Assembly (NCBI GenBank): GCA_024398665.1
Contig: JAKSIS010000003.1
Span: forward strand, 19,720-83,719
Reading direction: 5' to 3'
Source of the DNA: Bacteroidaceae bacterium
Lineage (GTDB): Bacteria > Bacteroidota > Bacteroidia > Bacteroidales > Bacteroidaceae
DNA: 64,000 nt
A model generated the notes under the pieces. The model saw nothing but the letters and a program-made list of their open reading frames with translations. It had not been told where the DNA came from and did no database searches. Below, piece by piece: positions 12,081 to 19,981 of this stretch (position 1 is its first letter; the number at the start of each line of letters is the position of its first letter). The translations under genes were made by a program, and so were the position numbers.

Positions 12081-14894
12081 ATGAAGGCAAGGAAACTGTT
12101 CTCTCTGATATCGTTGCTGGCACTGGCTTCAGCCAATGCGGCGGCGTTCCCGGTTTCTGATTCGCTTGATGTACAGGCACCATACCTGGCTGCCGATTCC
12201 ATTTCCTATACGCCGGCAGAAGAGACATCGGACTCACTTTTCACAATTGAACCGGACCGGTCCGCCGATACGCTCCGCACGGAACTGCGTCCTGACAGCG
12301 TTCCGCAGAAAAAGAAGGATGCCCTGGACCACCCGGTGGTTTATGAGTCCAGCGATTCCATGGTGTGGAACAAGGGCGGATACGCATCGCTTTACGGTGA
12401 CGGAAAGGTGACCTACCAGAACATTGAACTGACAGCTGCAGTTATAAGGATGCAGGTTGACAGCAGTCTGGTCTATGCTGACGGCGTGCGTGATTCAGCT
12501 GGCACATGGACAGGCACGCCTGTCTTCAAGGACGGTTCGACGCCGTATGAATCGAACCACATGAGCTACAATTTCAAGACTGAAAAGGGACATATCACCG
12601 AAATCATAACCCAGCAGGGCGAAGGCTACATGACCAGTTCGCAGGCAAAGAAGGGGCCTGACGGCGAATATTTCATAGAGGACGGCATATACACGACCTG
12701 TGACGATCATGACGACCCGCACTTTGACATACGCATAACCCGTGCCAAGGTGCGTCCGGGCAGGGATGTGGTTTTCGGGCCCGCATATCTTGAGTTCATG
12801 GGTGTGCCACTGCCCCTGGTCATCCCGTTCGGATTCTTCCCGTTCACTGACAGCGACTATTCGTCAGGAATCATAGTACCAAGCTACGGCGATGAAATGG
12901 AACGCGGCTTCTATCTTAAGGACGGCGGCTACTATTTCGCGCTGTCGGACTATTTTGACCTCAAGGTGCTGGGCGAGATCTTCACCAAGGGATCATGGGG
13001 ACTGTCAGCTGAAAGCAAGTACAAGAAACGCTACAAGTATTCCGGAAACTTCTATGTCAGTTCTCTGACCACCAAACTGGGTGACAAGGGCCTTCCTGAC
13101 TATTCCGTCACCAAGAACTTCAAAGTCCGATGGACCCACCGCCAGGATGCCAAGGCAAGTCCGAACAGCAACTTTTCAGCAAGCGTGAACTACGCCACGA
13201 CCAGTTACGAACGTTCCAACCTGTCCAGCCTTTACAATCCGTCGCTGACATCGCAGAGCACACGCACGTCAAGCATAAGCTATTCGCGTTCATTCCCGTC
13301 CATAGGACTTTCACTTTCAAGTTCCATGAACCTGTCGCAGAACATGCGTGATTCCACACTGGCTGTCAGCCTGCCGTCCCTGAGCCTGTCCCTGAGCCGT
13401 TTCTATCCGTTCAAGCGCAAGAAGGCTGCCGGTCAGGACCGCTGGTATGAAAAGATATCGCTTACCTATTCCGGATCGCTCAGCAACAGCATCACCGCCA
13501 GGGAGGATGAGATTCTGGACAAGAGTCTGGCAAAGGACTGGCGTAACGCAATGAAGCATTCCATTCCCGTGAGTGCCACGTTCCAGCTTTTCAACACCAT
13601 CAACGTCACCCCGTCATTCAACTACAGTTCGCGCTGGTACACATACAAGGTCAAGCAGTCATGGGACGATGTCCGCGATGTGGTGCAGCGTGACACCATT
13701 TTCGGCTTCAACCGTGTCTATGACTACAATTTCAGCGTAAGCGCAAACACCAAGATATACGGATTCTACACGTTCTCGCCGCTGTGGTCGAAAGTGTTCG
13801 GAGAGCGGCTGTACATGGCACGCCATGTGTTCACGCCGTCAGTCAGCTACAGCATGACTCCTGACTTTTCCGCTGCCCGTTACGGCTATTATGACACATA
13901 TGTCTACACTGACGCTGACGGCGAGGTTCGTACCGTGGAATATTCGCCGTACCAGGGGACCATGTACGGTGTGCCGGGAAAGGGCAAGACCGGCAGCCTG
14001 GCCGTGAACGTGGGCAACAACATTGAATGGAAACTGCGCGGCGGTGACAAGGATACCGTGGACTACAGGATAGCCAATTTCGCAATTGACGAACTGGGCG
14101 CATCGCTCTCCTACAACTTTGCCGCCAAGACAAAGCCCTGGAGCAATCTCAACACCCGCATGCGCATCAAGGTCACCAAGGGCTACACTTTCAACCTGAA
14201 CGCCACGTGGGCAACGTACGCCTATGAGTTCAATGACCAGGGGCGTGTCATTGTAGGTGACCGCACGGAATGGTCATACGGGCGTTTCGGCCGTTTCCAG
14301 GGCATGAGCCAGAACCTGTCATACACTTTCTCGAACAACACCCTGAAGGACTGGCGTGAAAAGTGGGACAAGCTGTTCAAACATACTGAAGAGGATGCCG
14401 ATGAAGAAGAATCTGATGAAGATGCCGCCCAGAACGGCGGCCGCCAGTCCGGTGCCGGTTCACGCGGCGCAGGCGGAAGCGGTGCTGCAGCGGTTGATGA
14501 GGACGGATATGTGGCCTACACCCTGCCATGGTCGTTCTCAGTTTCATACGGCATTTCCATGCGTGAGAATACTGCGGCTGAAATCAACACCCGGCGCATG
14601 CGCTATCCGTGGGCATTCACCCAGAACATGAACATGTCCGGCAGCCTGAAACTCACTAACAAGTGGAACACCAGCTTCTCATCGGGCTGGGATTTCATAC
14701 ACCACGACTTTACCACAACGACAATGAGCGTGACCCGTGACCTGCACTGTTTCAGCATGTCCTGCAGTGTGGTCCTGTTCCCGTACAAATCATACAACTT
14801 CACTGTAAAGGCCAATTCCAGCATGCTGTCTGACCTGCTCAAGGTGAAGAAACGTTCAAGTTCCAACAGTTACGTCAACTGGTATGACGAATAA
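12081..14894 (+). CDS. lptD: LPS assembly outer-membrane protein LptD
   Basis: Outer-membrane translocon that inserts lipopolysaccharide in the outer leaflet. 937 residues from ATG 12081 (MKARKLFSLI), which gives a proper signal peptide (about 1-23). An OstA/LptA-like jelly-roll domain is at about 90-240 (GKVTYQNIELTAA, GHITEIITQQGEGY). After it comes a long beta-barrel of alternating aromatic and polar strands to the C-terminus. Between residues about 768 and 805 is a low-complexity insertion, acidic (EEDADEEESDED) then Gly/Ala/Ser-rich, probably an exposed loop. LptC of the same pathway is encoded at 41582. It is followed after 6 bases by asnA. Confidence 0.88.
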   Translation: MKARKLFSLISLLALASANAAAFPVSDSLDVQAPYLAADSISYTPAEETSDSLFTIEPDRSADTLRTELRPDSVPQKKKDALDHPVVYESSDSMVWNKGGYASLYGDGKVTYQNIELTAAVIRMQVDSSLVYADGVRDSAGTWTGTPVFKDGSTPYESNHMSYNFKTEKGHITEIITQQGEGYMTSSQAKKGPDGEYFIEDGIYTTCDDHDDPHFDIRITRAKVRPGRDVVFGPAYLEFMGVPLPLVIPFGFFPFTDSDYSSGIIVPSYGDEMERGFYLKDGGYYFALSDYFDLKVLGEIFTKGSWGLSAESKYKKRYKYSGNFYVSSLTTKLGDKGLPDYSVTKNFKVRWTHRQDAKASPNSNFSASVNYATTSYERSNLSSLYNPSLTSQSTRTSSISYSRSFPSIGLSLSSSMNLSQNMRDSTLAVSLPSLSLSLSRFYPFKRKKAAGQDRWYEKISLTYSGSLSNSITAREDEILDKSLAKDWRNAMKHSIPVSATFQLFNTINVTPSFNYSSRWYTYKVKQSWDDVRDVVQRDTIFGFNRVYDYNFSVSANTKIYGFYTFSPLWSKVFGERLYMARHVFTPSVSYSMTPDFSAARYGYYDTYVYTDADGEVRTVEYSPYQGTMYGVPGKGKTGSLAVNVGNNIEWKLRGGDKDTVDYRIANFAIDELGASLSYNFAAKTKPWSNLNTRMRIKVTKGYTFNLNATWATYAYEFNDQGRVIVGDRTEWSYGRFGRFQGMSQNLSYTFSNNTLKDWREKWDKLFKHTEEDADEEESDEDAAQNGGRQSGAGSRGAGGSGAAAVDEDGYVAYTLPWSFSVSYGISMRENTAAEINTRRMRYPWAFTQNMNMSGSLKLTNKWNTSFSSGWDFIHHDFTTTTMSVTRDLHCFSMSCSVVLFPYKSYNFTVKANSSMLSDLLKVKKRSSSNSYVNWYDE

Positions 14895-14900
14895 GATACT

Positions 14901-15938
14901 ATGAGTTACCTGATCATTCCTGAAAACTACAAGCCCCTGATGTCAATGAGACAGACCGAACAGGGCATCAAACTAATCAAGGAGTTCTTCCAGCAGAACC
15001 TTTCCACCGGTCTGCAGCTGCGCCGTGTCACCGCTCCGCTCTTCGTCCTGAAGGGCATGGGTATAAATGATGACCTTAACGGCGTTGAACGTGCGGTGAC
15101 ATTTCCCATAAAGGATCTTGATGACGCCAAGGCTGAAGTGGTGCATTCGCTGGCAAAATGGAAACGTCTTACCCTGGCCGAATATGAAGTCGCCCCGGGT
15201 TACGGAATATACACTGACATGAACGCCATAAGGGCCGATGAAAGCCTGGGCAACCTGCATTCGCTGTACGTAGACCAGTGGGACTGGGAGCGCACCATCA
15301 CTGCCCAGGACCGCAATGTGGCATTCCTCAAGAGGATTGTACGCCGTATCTATTCGGCCATGCTGAGGACCGAATATCTCATCAATGAGACATATCCCCA
15401 ACTGGAACCGTTCCTGGCCCGTGAAGTCTTTTTCATCCACTCCGAGGAACTGCGCCGCATGTATCCTGATATGACTCCCAAGGAACGTGAGGATGCCGTT
15501 ACACGTGAGCACGGCACGGTGTTCATCATAGGAATAGGCTGCAGGCTGGGTGACGGACAGCCGCATGACCTTCGTGCCCCTGACTATGATGACTGGAGCA
15601 CTCCCAACGAGGACGGTTTCATCGGTCTTAACGGTGACCTGCTGGTGTGGAATCCCATACTGGGCCGTTCCATGGAACTGTCATCAATGGGTATCCGTGT
15701 AGACCGCGAATCGCTGCTGCGCCAGCTTGACCTTTGCGGCCAGAATGCCCGGAGGGAACTGTATTTCCACCGCAAGCTGCTGGCCGGCGAACTGCCGCTG
15801 TGCATTGGCGGCGGCATAGGACAGTCCCGTCTGTGCATGCTCTTCCTGCAGAAAGCCCACATAGGTGAAATTCAGGCCAGCATATGGCCTTCAGACCAGC
15901 GTGAAGCATGCCGCAAGGCCGGAATCCAGCTTATTTGA
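14901..15938 (+). CDS. asnA: Aspartate-ammonia ligase (asparagine synthetase A)
   Basis: Makes asparagine from aspartate, ammonia and ATP in the cytoplasm. 345 residues, normal for AsnA, a relative of class II aminoacyl-tRNA synthetases. Typical segments: VERAVTFPIKD, EVVHSLAKWKR, a motif-2-like VDQWDWERTI, and the C-terminal GGGIGQSRLCM that forms the ATP site (motif 3). ATG 14901 lies 6 bases after lptD. The stop codon at 15938 is 4 bases before the ung ATG. Confidence 0.96.
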   Translation: MSYLIIPENYKPLMSMRQTEQGIKLIKEFFQQNLSTGLQLRRVTAPLFVLKGMGINDDLNGVERAVTFPIKDLDDAKAEVVHSLAKWKRLTLAEYEVAPGYGIYTDMNAIRADESLGNLHSLYVDQWDWERTITAQDRNVAFLKRIVRRIYSAMLRTEYLINETYPQLEPFLAREVFFIHSEELRRMYPDMTPKEREDAVTREHGTVFIIGIGCRLGDGQPHDLRAPDYDDWSTPNEDGFIGLNGDLLVWNPILGRSMELSSMGIRVDRESLLRQLDLCGQNARRELYFHRKLLAGELPLCIGGGIGQSRLCMLFLQKAHIGEIQASIWPSDQREACRKAGIQLI

Positions 15939-15942
15939 TTTT

Positions 15943-16605
15943 ATGGAGGTCAGAATAGACAGCAGCTGGAAGGCGCGTCTTCAGGACGAATTCGACAAGC
16001 CGTATTTCAGGACACTGACTGATTTTGTACGTCAGGAATACCGCAGCACCATTGTATATCCTCCCGCTCCGCTCATATTCAACGCCTTTGACCTGTGTCC
16101 GTTTGACAAGGTCAAGGTGGTGATAATTGGGCAGGATCCGTACCATGAGCCGGGACAGGCCCACGGCCTGTGCTTTTCCGTTGGTGACGGGGTGCAGTTC
16201 CCGCCTTCACTACGCAATATCTTCAAGGAGATAAGTGACGATCTTGGCAAACCGGTGCCCGTAAGCGGCAATCTTACCCGCTGGGCCAGCCAGGGCGTGC
16301 TGCTTCTCAACGCCACACTCACTGTCCGCGCCGGTCAGGCCGGTTCGCACCAGGGCCGCGGCTGGGAGACTTTCACCGATGCCGTGATTGACCGTCTGGC
16401 CACGCAGCGTGAAGGGCTGGTATTCATACTCTGGGGATCATATGCCAGGAAAAAAGGCCAGTTCATTGACCGCAGCCGTCACCTGGTGCTGTGTTCGGCC
16501 CATCCGTCCCCGCTGTCCGCCTACAACGGCTTCTTCGGCAACCACCATTTCAGTCAGGCCAACGCCTGGCTGGTCAGCCACGGCCAGACCCCGGTGGAGT
16601 GGTGA
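15943..16605 (+). CDS. ung: Uracil-DNA glycosylase
   Basis: Removes uracil from DNA for base-excision repair. 220 residues starting at ATG 15943 (MEVRIDSSWK); an in-frame ATG at 15865 inside asnA would add 26 residues unlike the family and is rejected. Family-1 motifs are intact: GQDPYH with catalytic D65, and HPSPLSAYNGFFG with H187, close to the E. coli D64/H187 numbering. It ends 21 bases before the stop codon of the convergent transporter gene; a small 6-bp hairpin without a T-run spans 16620-16634. Confidence 0.97.
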   Translation: MEVRIDSSWKARLQDEFDKPYFRTLTDFVRQEYRSTIVYPPAPLIFNAFDLCPFDKVKVVIIGQDPYHEPGQAHGLCFSVGDGVQFPPSLRNIFKEISDDLGKPVPVSGNLTRWASQGVLLLNATLTVRAGQAGSHQGRGWETFTDAVIDRLATQREGLVFILWGSYARKKGQFIDRSRHLVLCSAHPSPLSAYNGFFGNHHFSQANAWLVSHGQTPVEW

Positions 16606-16626
16606 CGCCGTATCCCTGGCAGACTG

Positions 16627-17757
16627 TCAGTCTGAGAAATCGGTGTCGAAATTGATTTCGGCGCGGTAGCCGGGGAGAATCTCTGCTACATCGGACTCCA
16701 TTTCCTTTCGCAGGGCGGTGCGGTCTCCGCTGCTGAAATCCAGCAGGACGTCAAATGAGACGTAGCGTTCGGCGTCGTTGATGAGCAGGCCGTGGAAACC
16801 TATCGCACCCTGGTGGGAGAGCATGGCCTGACGCAGGCGGCGGCCGGTTTCGGACTTTTCGTCATCGGATTGGTTCACGGCGTAGATGCCTACGGTGAGC
16901 ATGACGCTGTACTGGCCGTATATGGTATGCTGGATTTTGCTGGTCAGCAGGTGGATTTCTTTTGCGGACAGGGTATCGGGGATTTCAACGTGAATTGAAC
17001 CCATGGCCTTGTCCGGGCCGTAGTCGTGCAGGATAAGGTCATAGGCACCCAGCACGCCCGGTATTTCGCGTACGGTCTTTTTGATTGACTTGGTAATTTC
17101 GCTGTCGGGACGGCGGCCTATCACCTGGCTGACCGGTGATGCGAGCATCTCTATTCCGGCCTTTATAATAAGGATGGCGATGGCGGTTCCAAGCCAGCCG
17201 TCCAGATTGACCTGCCAGACCATCATGATGACTGCACCCAGCAGGGTGGCGCATGAAATGATGGAATCGAACATGGCGTCAGTGCCCGATGCGACAAGCG
17301 CGTCGCTGTTGTATTTTTCGCCCTGACTCTTGACGTAGCGGCCCAGGAACAGTTTTGTCACGATGGCGGCCGATACGACAATCAGCACAGCTGTGCCGTA
17401 TTCCGGGTCCGATGGGGTGATGATTTTTTCAACTGATTCAACGAGTGACGTGAAACCTGTGACAAGAATCAGTATGCTTATTATGATTGCGCTGAAATAT
17501 TCCACGCGCCCCATTCCGAACGGATGCTTTGCGTTGGGCTTGCGTTTTGCCAGCTTGACCCCGGCAATTGTTATGACCGATGAAAGTGCGTCAGTGATGT
17601 TGTTCACCGCATCGAGCACTATGGCGATTGATCCCGATATCAGTCCTACCGCGGCCTTGAAGCCCGATAGAAGTATGTTGGTGACGATTCCTATTATGCT
17701 TGTCCTGGCAATCTGTCTGGAACGCTGGTCCTTGTCTTCCTGTGTAATATGTTCCAT
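16627..17757 (-). CDS. Cation diffusion facilitator (CDF) family metal transporter
   Basis: Inner-membrane divalent-metal/proton antiporter, probably exporting Zn, Fe or Mn; which metal cannot be told. 376 residues from ATG 17757 (MEHITQEDKD). A longer frame to 17895 exists but its extra 46 residues are low-complexity and unlike the family. About six membrane segments. The transmembrane metal site is suggested by LDAVNNITDAL in segment 2 and GTDAMFDS in segment 5. A cytoplasmic ferredoxin-like C-terminal domain follows (about 210-300), and an additional tail of some 75 residues (INDAERYVSFDVLLDFSSGD) resembles a second, partial copy of that fold. Single gene with its own promoter region shared with the divergent lipoprotein gene. 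Confidence 0.88.
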   Translation of the reverse strand: MEHITQEDKDQRSRQIARTSIIGIVTNILLSGFKAAVGLISGSIAIVLDAVNNITDALSSVITIAGVKLAKRKPNAKHPFGMGRVEYFSAIIISILILVTGFTSLVESVEKIITPSDPEYGTAVLIVVSAAIVTKLFLGRYVKSQGEKYNSDALVASGTDAMFDSIISCATLLGAVIMMVWQVNLDGWLGTAIAILIIKAGIEMLASPVSQVIGRRPDSEITKSIKKTVREIPGVLGAYDLILHDYGPDKAMGSIHVEIPDTLSAKEIHLLTSKIQHTIYGQYSVMLTVGIYAVNQSDDEKSETGRRLRQAMLSHQGAIGFHGLLINDAERYVSFDVLLDFSSGDRTALRKEMESDVAEILPGYRAEINFDTDFSD

Positions 17758-17856
17758 GTGTGAAAATTTTCGCGAAGTTACACAATTTCCTCCAACCGGA
17801 TTCACCGGTTCTTTGCTTTGTGTCTGACTTGCTGATTTATTGTAGGATGTTTTTTT

Positions 17857-17887
17857 TTTGTTTTGTGAAAAAATATACGTTCTTTTG
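17857..17887 (+). promoter_or_regulatory. Candidate promoter for the FISUMP-type lipoprotein gene
   Basis: TTTG at 17857-17860 and TTCTTTTG at 17880-17887 are separated by 19 bases. The -7 differs from TAnnTTTG by one base. A run of ten T (17850-17859) abuts and forms part of the -33 element. Confidence 0.4.
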
Positions 17888-17913
17888 TAAGGCAAATAAT
17901 CAGATTACAGCAT

Positions 17914-19347
17914 ATGAAGTATCAGAAATTTTTGGCAGTGTGTTTTGCGGCATTTGCATTTGCCGCCTGTGGTGACAAGGAGGAAACCGGTCCGGATGTT
18001 CCGCCTGAGACTGGCGGGTCAGTTGAGACCACTGCGTTTTCAGCGGTCGTGAAGTATACGTTCACGGGACTGTCTTCCAAGGATGCCGCATACGGTGATT
18101 TTCTGACACTGTACTGTGAGGCCGGCGGACAGGGTGCAGAAGCATTTGAGGCCTGGAAGGACGGAAATGACAAACCCGGATGTGAGGTGTTCCGCAGGGG
18201 CACGGCTTCATCGGCCGGCGGCTATGAGGCAAAAATTGAGAACCTCAAGCCCGACACTGAATACGACTACTGCGTCTGCTTCAAGTCCGAGGACGGAGAA
18301 AACCGCCGTATGAGCAGTCCGTCAACGTTCCGCACGGCTGCGTTCGCTCCTGAGTTCAGCGCTTTGGAAGCCGTGAACATAGGGTTCCAGAAGACCGGGC
18401 TGCAGGCCAGCCTGAGCGGACTTGACGCCGCTGACACGAAACTTTGCACTTTCGGATTCGTACTTGGCAACGGGAGCTCGCCCCAGTTGGAAACTGGTAC
18501 AGACATCAGGGCCACTCCCTCTGAGGACGGTCTTATGAATGCGAAATATGAGAACCTCAAGCCCAACACCCAGTACTGGTGCCGTCCTTACGTTAAGGTC
18601 AATGCCGGCGGCAGCGTTGTCTACGGCGGCGAGTTCACTTTCACAACCAGGGACTTTGATGAAGTGAAGGTTGATATGGGCCTGCCGTCAGGCATATGCT
18701 GGGCATCATGCAATCTGGATGCTGAAACCTACAGTGAAGCGGGCGGCTATTATCTGTTTGGTGATATCACTCCCAACAAGTATGGCTCAACTGACAGGGA
18801 CTCATGGCTGTATGACGCATCAGGTGACTCCTGCCGTTTCGTAGGTGAGATAGCAGGCACGGACCGTGATCCAGTGCATGTGCGCCTGGGCGGGAAGTGG
18901 CGCATGCCCACCAAGGCCGATGTCGAGGAACTGCTGGACAACTGCCATCTGCAGGATTATGCCACAGCCGATACATACGTTCTCCAGTTCACCGCAAACA
19001 ACGGTGCTGTCATTCTGGTGCCGTTTGCCGGATACCGCAGTGACGGACATGTCCAGTATTTCATGAAAGACGGTAAGGCCTGGATGGTTGATGATGACAA
19101 GTATTCCGCAAATATTCTCAGCATTTTCATTCCTACCGGAACACAGTATTACAATCCCGGCAGCTGGAGATATTCAAGCAAAGTATGGGCATACAGCATA
19201 TTATATGAGGACTATGTCAACAAGAAATACAGCGAGATTGAAAGTTATGACGGCATTCCGGGAACGACTGATTTCGCAGGCCTGCTCCATATGGCTGATG
19301 TCTATCGCGGTTACCCCATCCGTCCCGTCTGGGATCCGAACCTTTGA
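17914..19347 (+). CDS. Lipoprotein with fibronectin-III-like repeats and a FISUMP-type C-terminal domain
   Basis: 477 residues. Signal peptide with lipobox Cys at 19 (FAFAACGDKE). Two related repeats, about residues 40-145 and 150-245, each end in a conserved segment (YEAKIENLKPDTEYDYCV; AKYENLKPNTQYWCRPYV), typical of Fn3-like domains in Bacteroidota surface lipoproteins. The C-terminal half (VDMGLPSGICWASCNL, GGYYLFGDITP, LGGKWRMPTKADVEELLDNC) matches the 'Fibrobacter succinogenes major domain' pattern. Function unknown; probably surface-exposed. It is 73 bases upstream of the sigma factor gene, and no terminator is evident between them, so co-transcription is possible. Confidence 0.7.
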   Translation: MKYQKFLAVCFAAFAFAACGDKEETGPDVPPETGGSVETTAFSAVVKYTFTGLSSKDAAYGDFLTLYCEAGGQGAEAFEAWKDGNDKPGCEVFRRGTASSAGGYEAKIENLKPDTEYDYCVCFKSEDGENRRMSSPSTFRTAAFAPEFSALEAVNIGFQKTGLQASLSGLDAADTKLCTFGFVLGNGSSPQLETGTDIRATPSEDGLMNAKYENLKPNTQYWCRPYVKVNAGGSVVYGGEFTFTTRDFDEVKVDMGLPSGICWASCNLDAETYSEAGGYYLFGDITPNKYGSTDRDSWLYDASGDSCRFVGEIAGTDRDPVHVRLGGKWRMPTKADVEELLDNCHLQDYATADTYVLQFTANNGAVILVPFAGYRSDGHVQYFMKDGKAWMVDDDKYSANILSIFIPTGTQYYNPGSWRYSSKVWAYSILYEDYVNKKYSEIESYDGIPGTTDFAGLLHMADVYRGYPIRPVWDPNL

Positions 19348-19420
19348 AAAAAGTGGATTTCTGAAGATGTATTCATGACCTTCCCGCGTTATACGGTTGA
19401 AAATGGTCATATGAGTATTT

Positions 19421-19981
19421 ATGAAGAGACTCCAATCAGAGCGTGAACTTGCCCTGGCATGTGCGCGCGGTGACAGGAATGCACAGGCTGAACTGTATTC
19501 AGAATATGCATCAGGGCTCTTTGCGCTCTGTCTCCGATATACGGGTGACCGCGAGGAGGCCCGCGACATCATGCATGACTCAATGATCAAGGCCTTTGAC
19601 AACATCGGCTCGTTCCGGTATTCGGGCGCAGGTTCACTGGAAGCGTGGCTCAGACGGATAGGGGTCAACACGGCGGTCGACAGTCTGAGAAGGAAACACA
19701 GGATTCAGGAAATTTCGCTGGATCAGGCATTTGAGGACAATATTCCGGAGCCCGATTCTGACACCGTGGAAATTATACCTGCCGATGTCCTGCAGCGCAT
19801 GGTCTGCTCACTGCCGGCCGTAAGGCGCACGGTGTTCAACATGTACTGCATTGACGGTTTCAGCCACAAGGATGTGGCAAAGGCTTTGGGCATAACTGAG
19901 AAGGGGTCTGCTTCAATACTGGCAAAGGCCCGTGCCAGCCTTAAGAAGGCAATTCGTGAATACTTGCATTCAGAACTATGA
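19421..19981 (+). CDS. ECF-type RNA polymerase sigma factor
   Basis: 186 residues, normal for a group-4 sigma factor. Region 2 at about 10-85 (ALYSEYASGLFALCLRYTGD-like core, AEDARDIM-like DREEARDIMHDSMIKAFDNI, then AWLRRIGVNTAVDSLRRK). Region 4 at about 125-180 with a helix-turn-helix (LPAVRRTVFNMYCIDGFSHKDVAKALGITE followed by SASILAKARASLKKAI). The next gene starts inside its stop codon (ATGA, 19978-19981), so the two proteins are made together, as is usual for sigma/anti-sigma pairs. It would redirect RNA polymerase to a regulon that is not identifiable here, possibly including the downstream genes. Confidence 0.93.
   Translation: MKRLQSERELALACARGDRNAQAELYSEYASGLFALCLRYTGDREEARDIMHDSMIKAFDNIGSFRYSGAGSLEAWLRRIGVNTAVDSLRRKHRIQEISLDQAFEDNIPEPDSDTVEIIPADVLQRMVCSLPAVRRTVFNMYCIDGFSHKDVAKALGITEKGSASILAKARASLKKAIREYLHSEL

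Noticed and set aside
15865-15942. Earlier in-frame ATG for ung inside asnA
   Set aside because: It adds 26 residues unlike uracil-DNA glycosylases; ATG 15943 gives the family-standard start and numbering.
16620-16634. Small hairpin between ung and the CDF gene as terminator
   Set aside because: Only a 6-bp stem with no T-run on either side, and it overlaps the CDF stop codon.
17850-17859. Poly-T run as a phase-variable promoter spacer
   Set aside because: The run lies upstream of and within the -33 element rather than between -33 and -7, so length change would not alter the spacer in a simple way.
17758-17895. N-terminal extension of the CDF transporter
   Set aside because: The added residues are Lys/Ser/Asn-rich and overlap the divergent promoter region; CDF proteins start near MEHITQEDKD.
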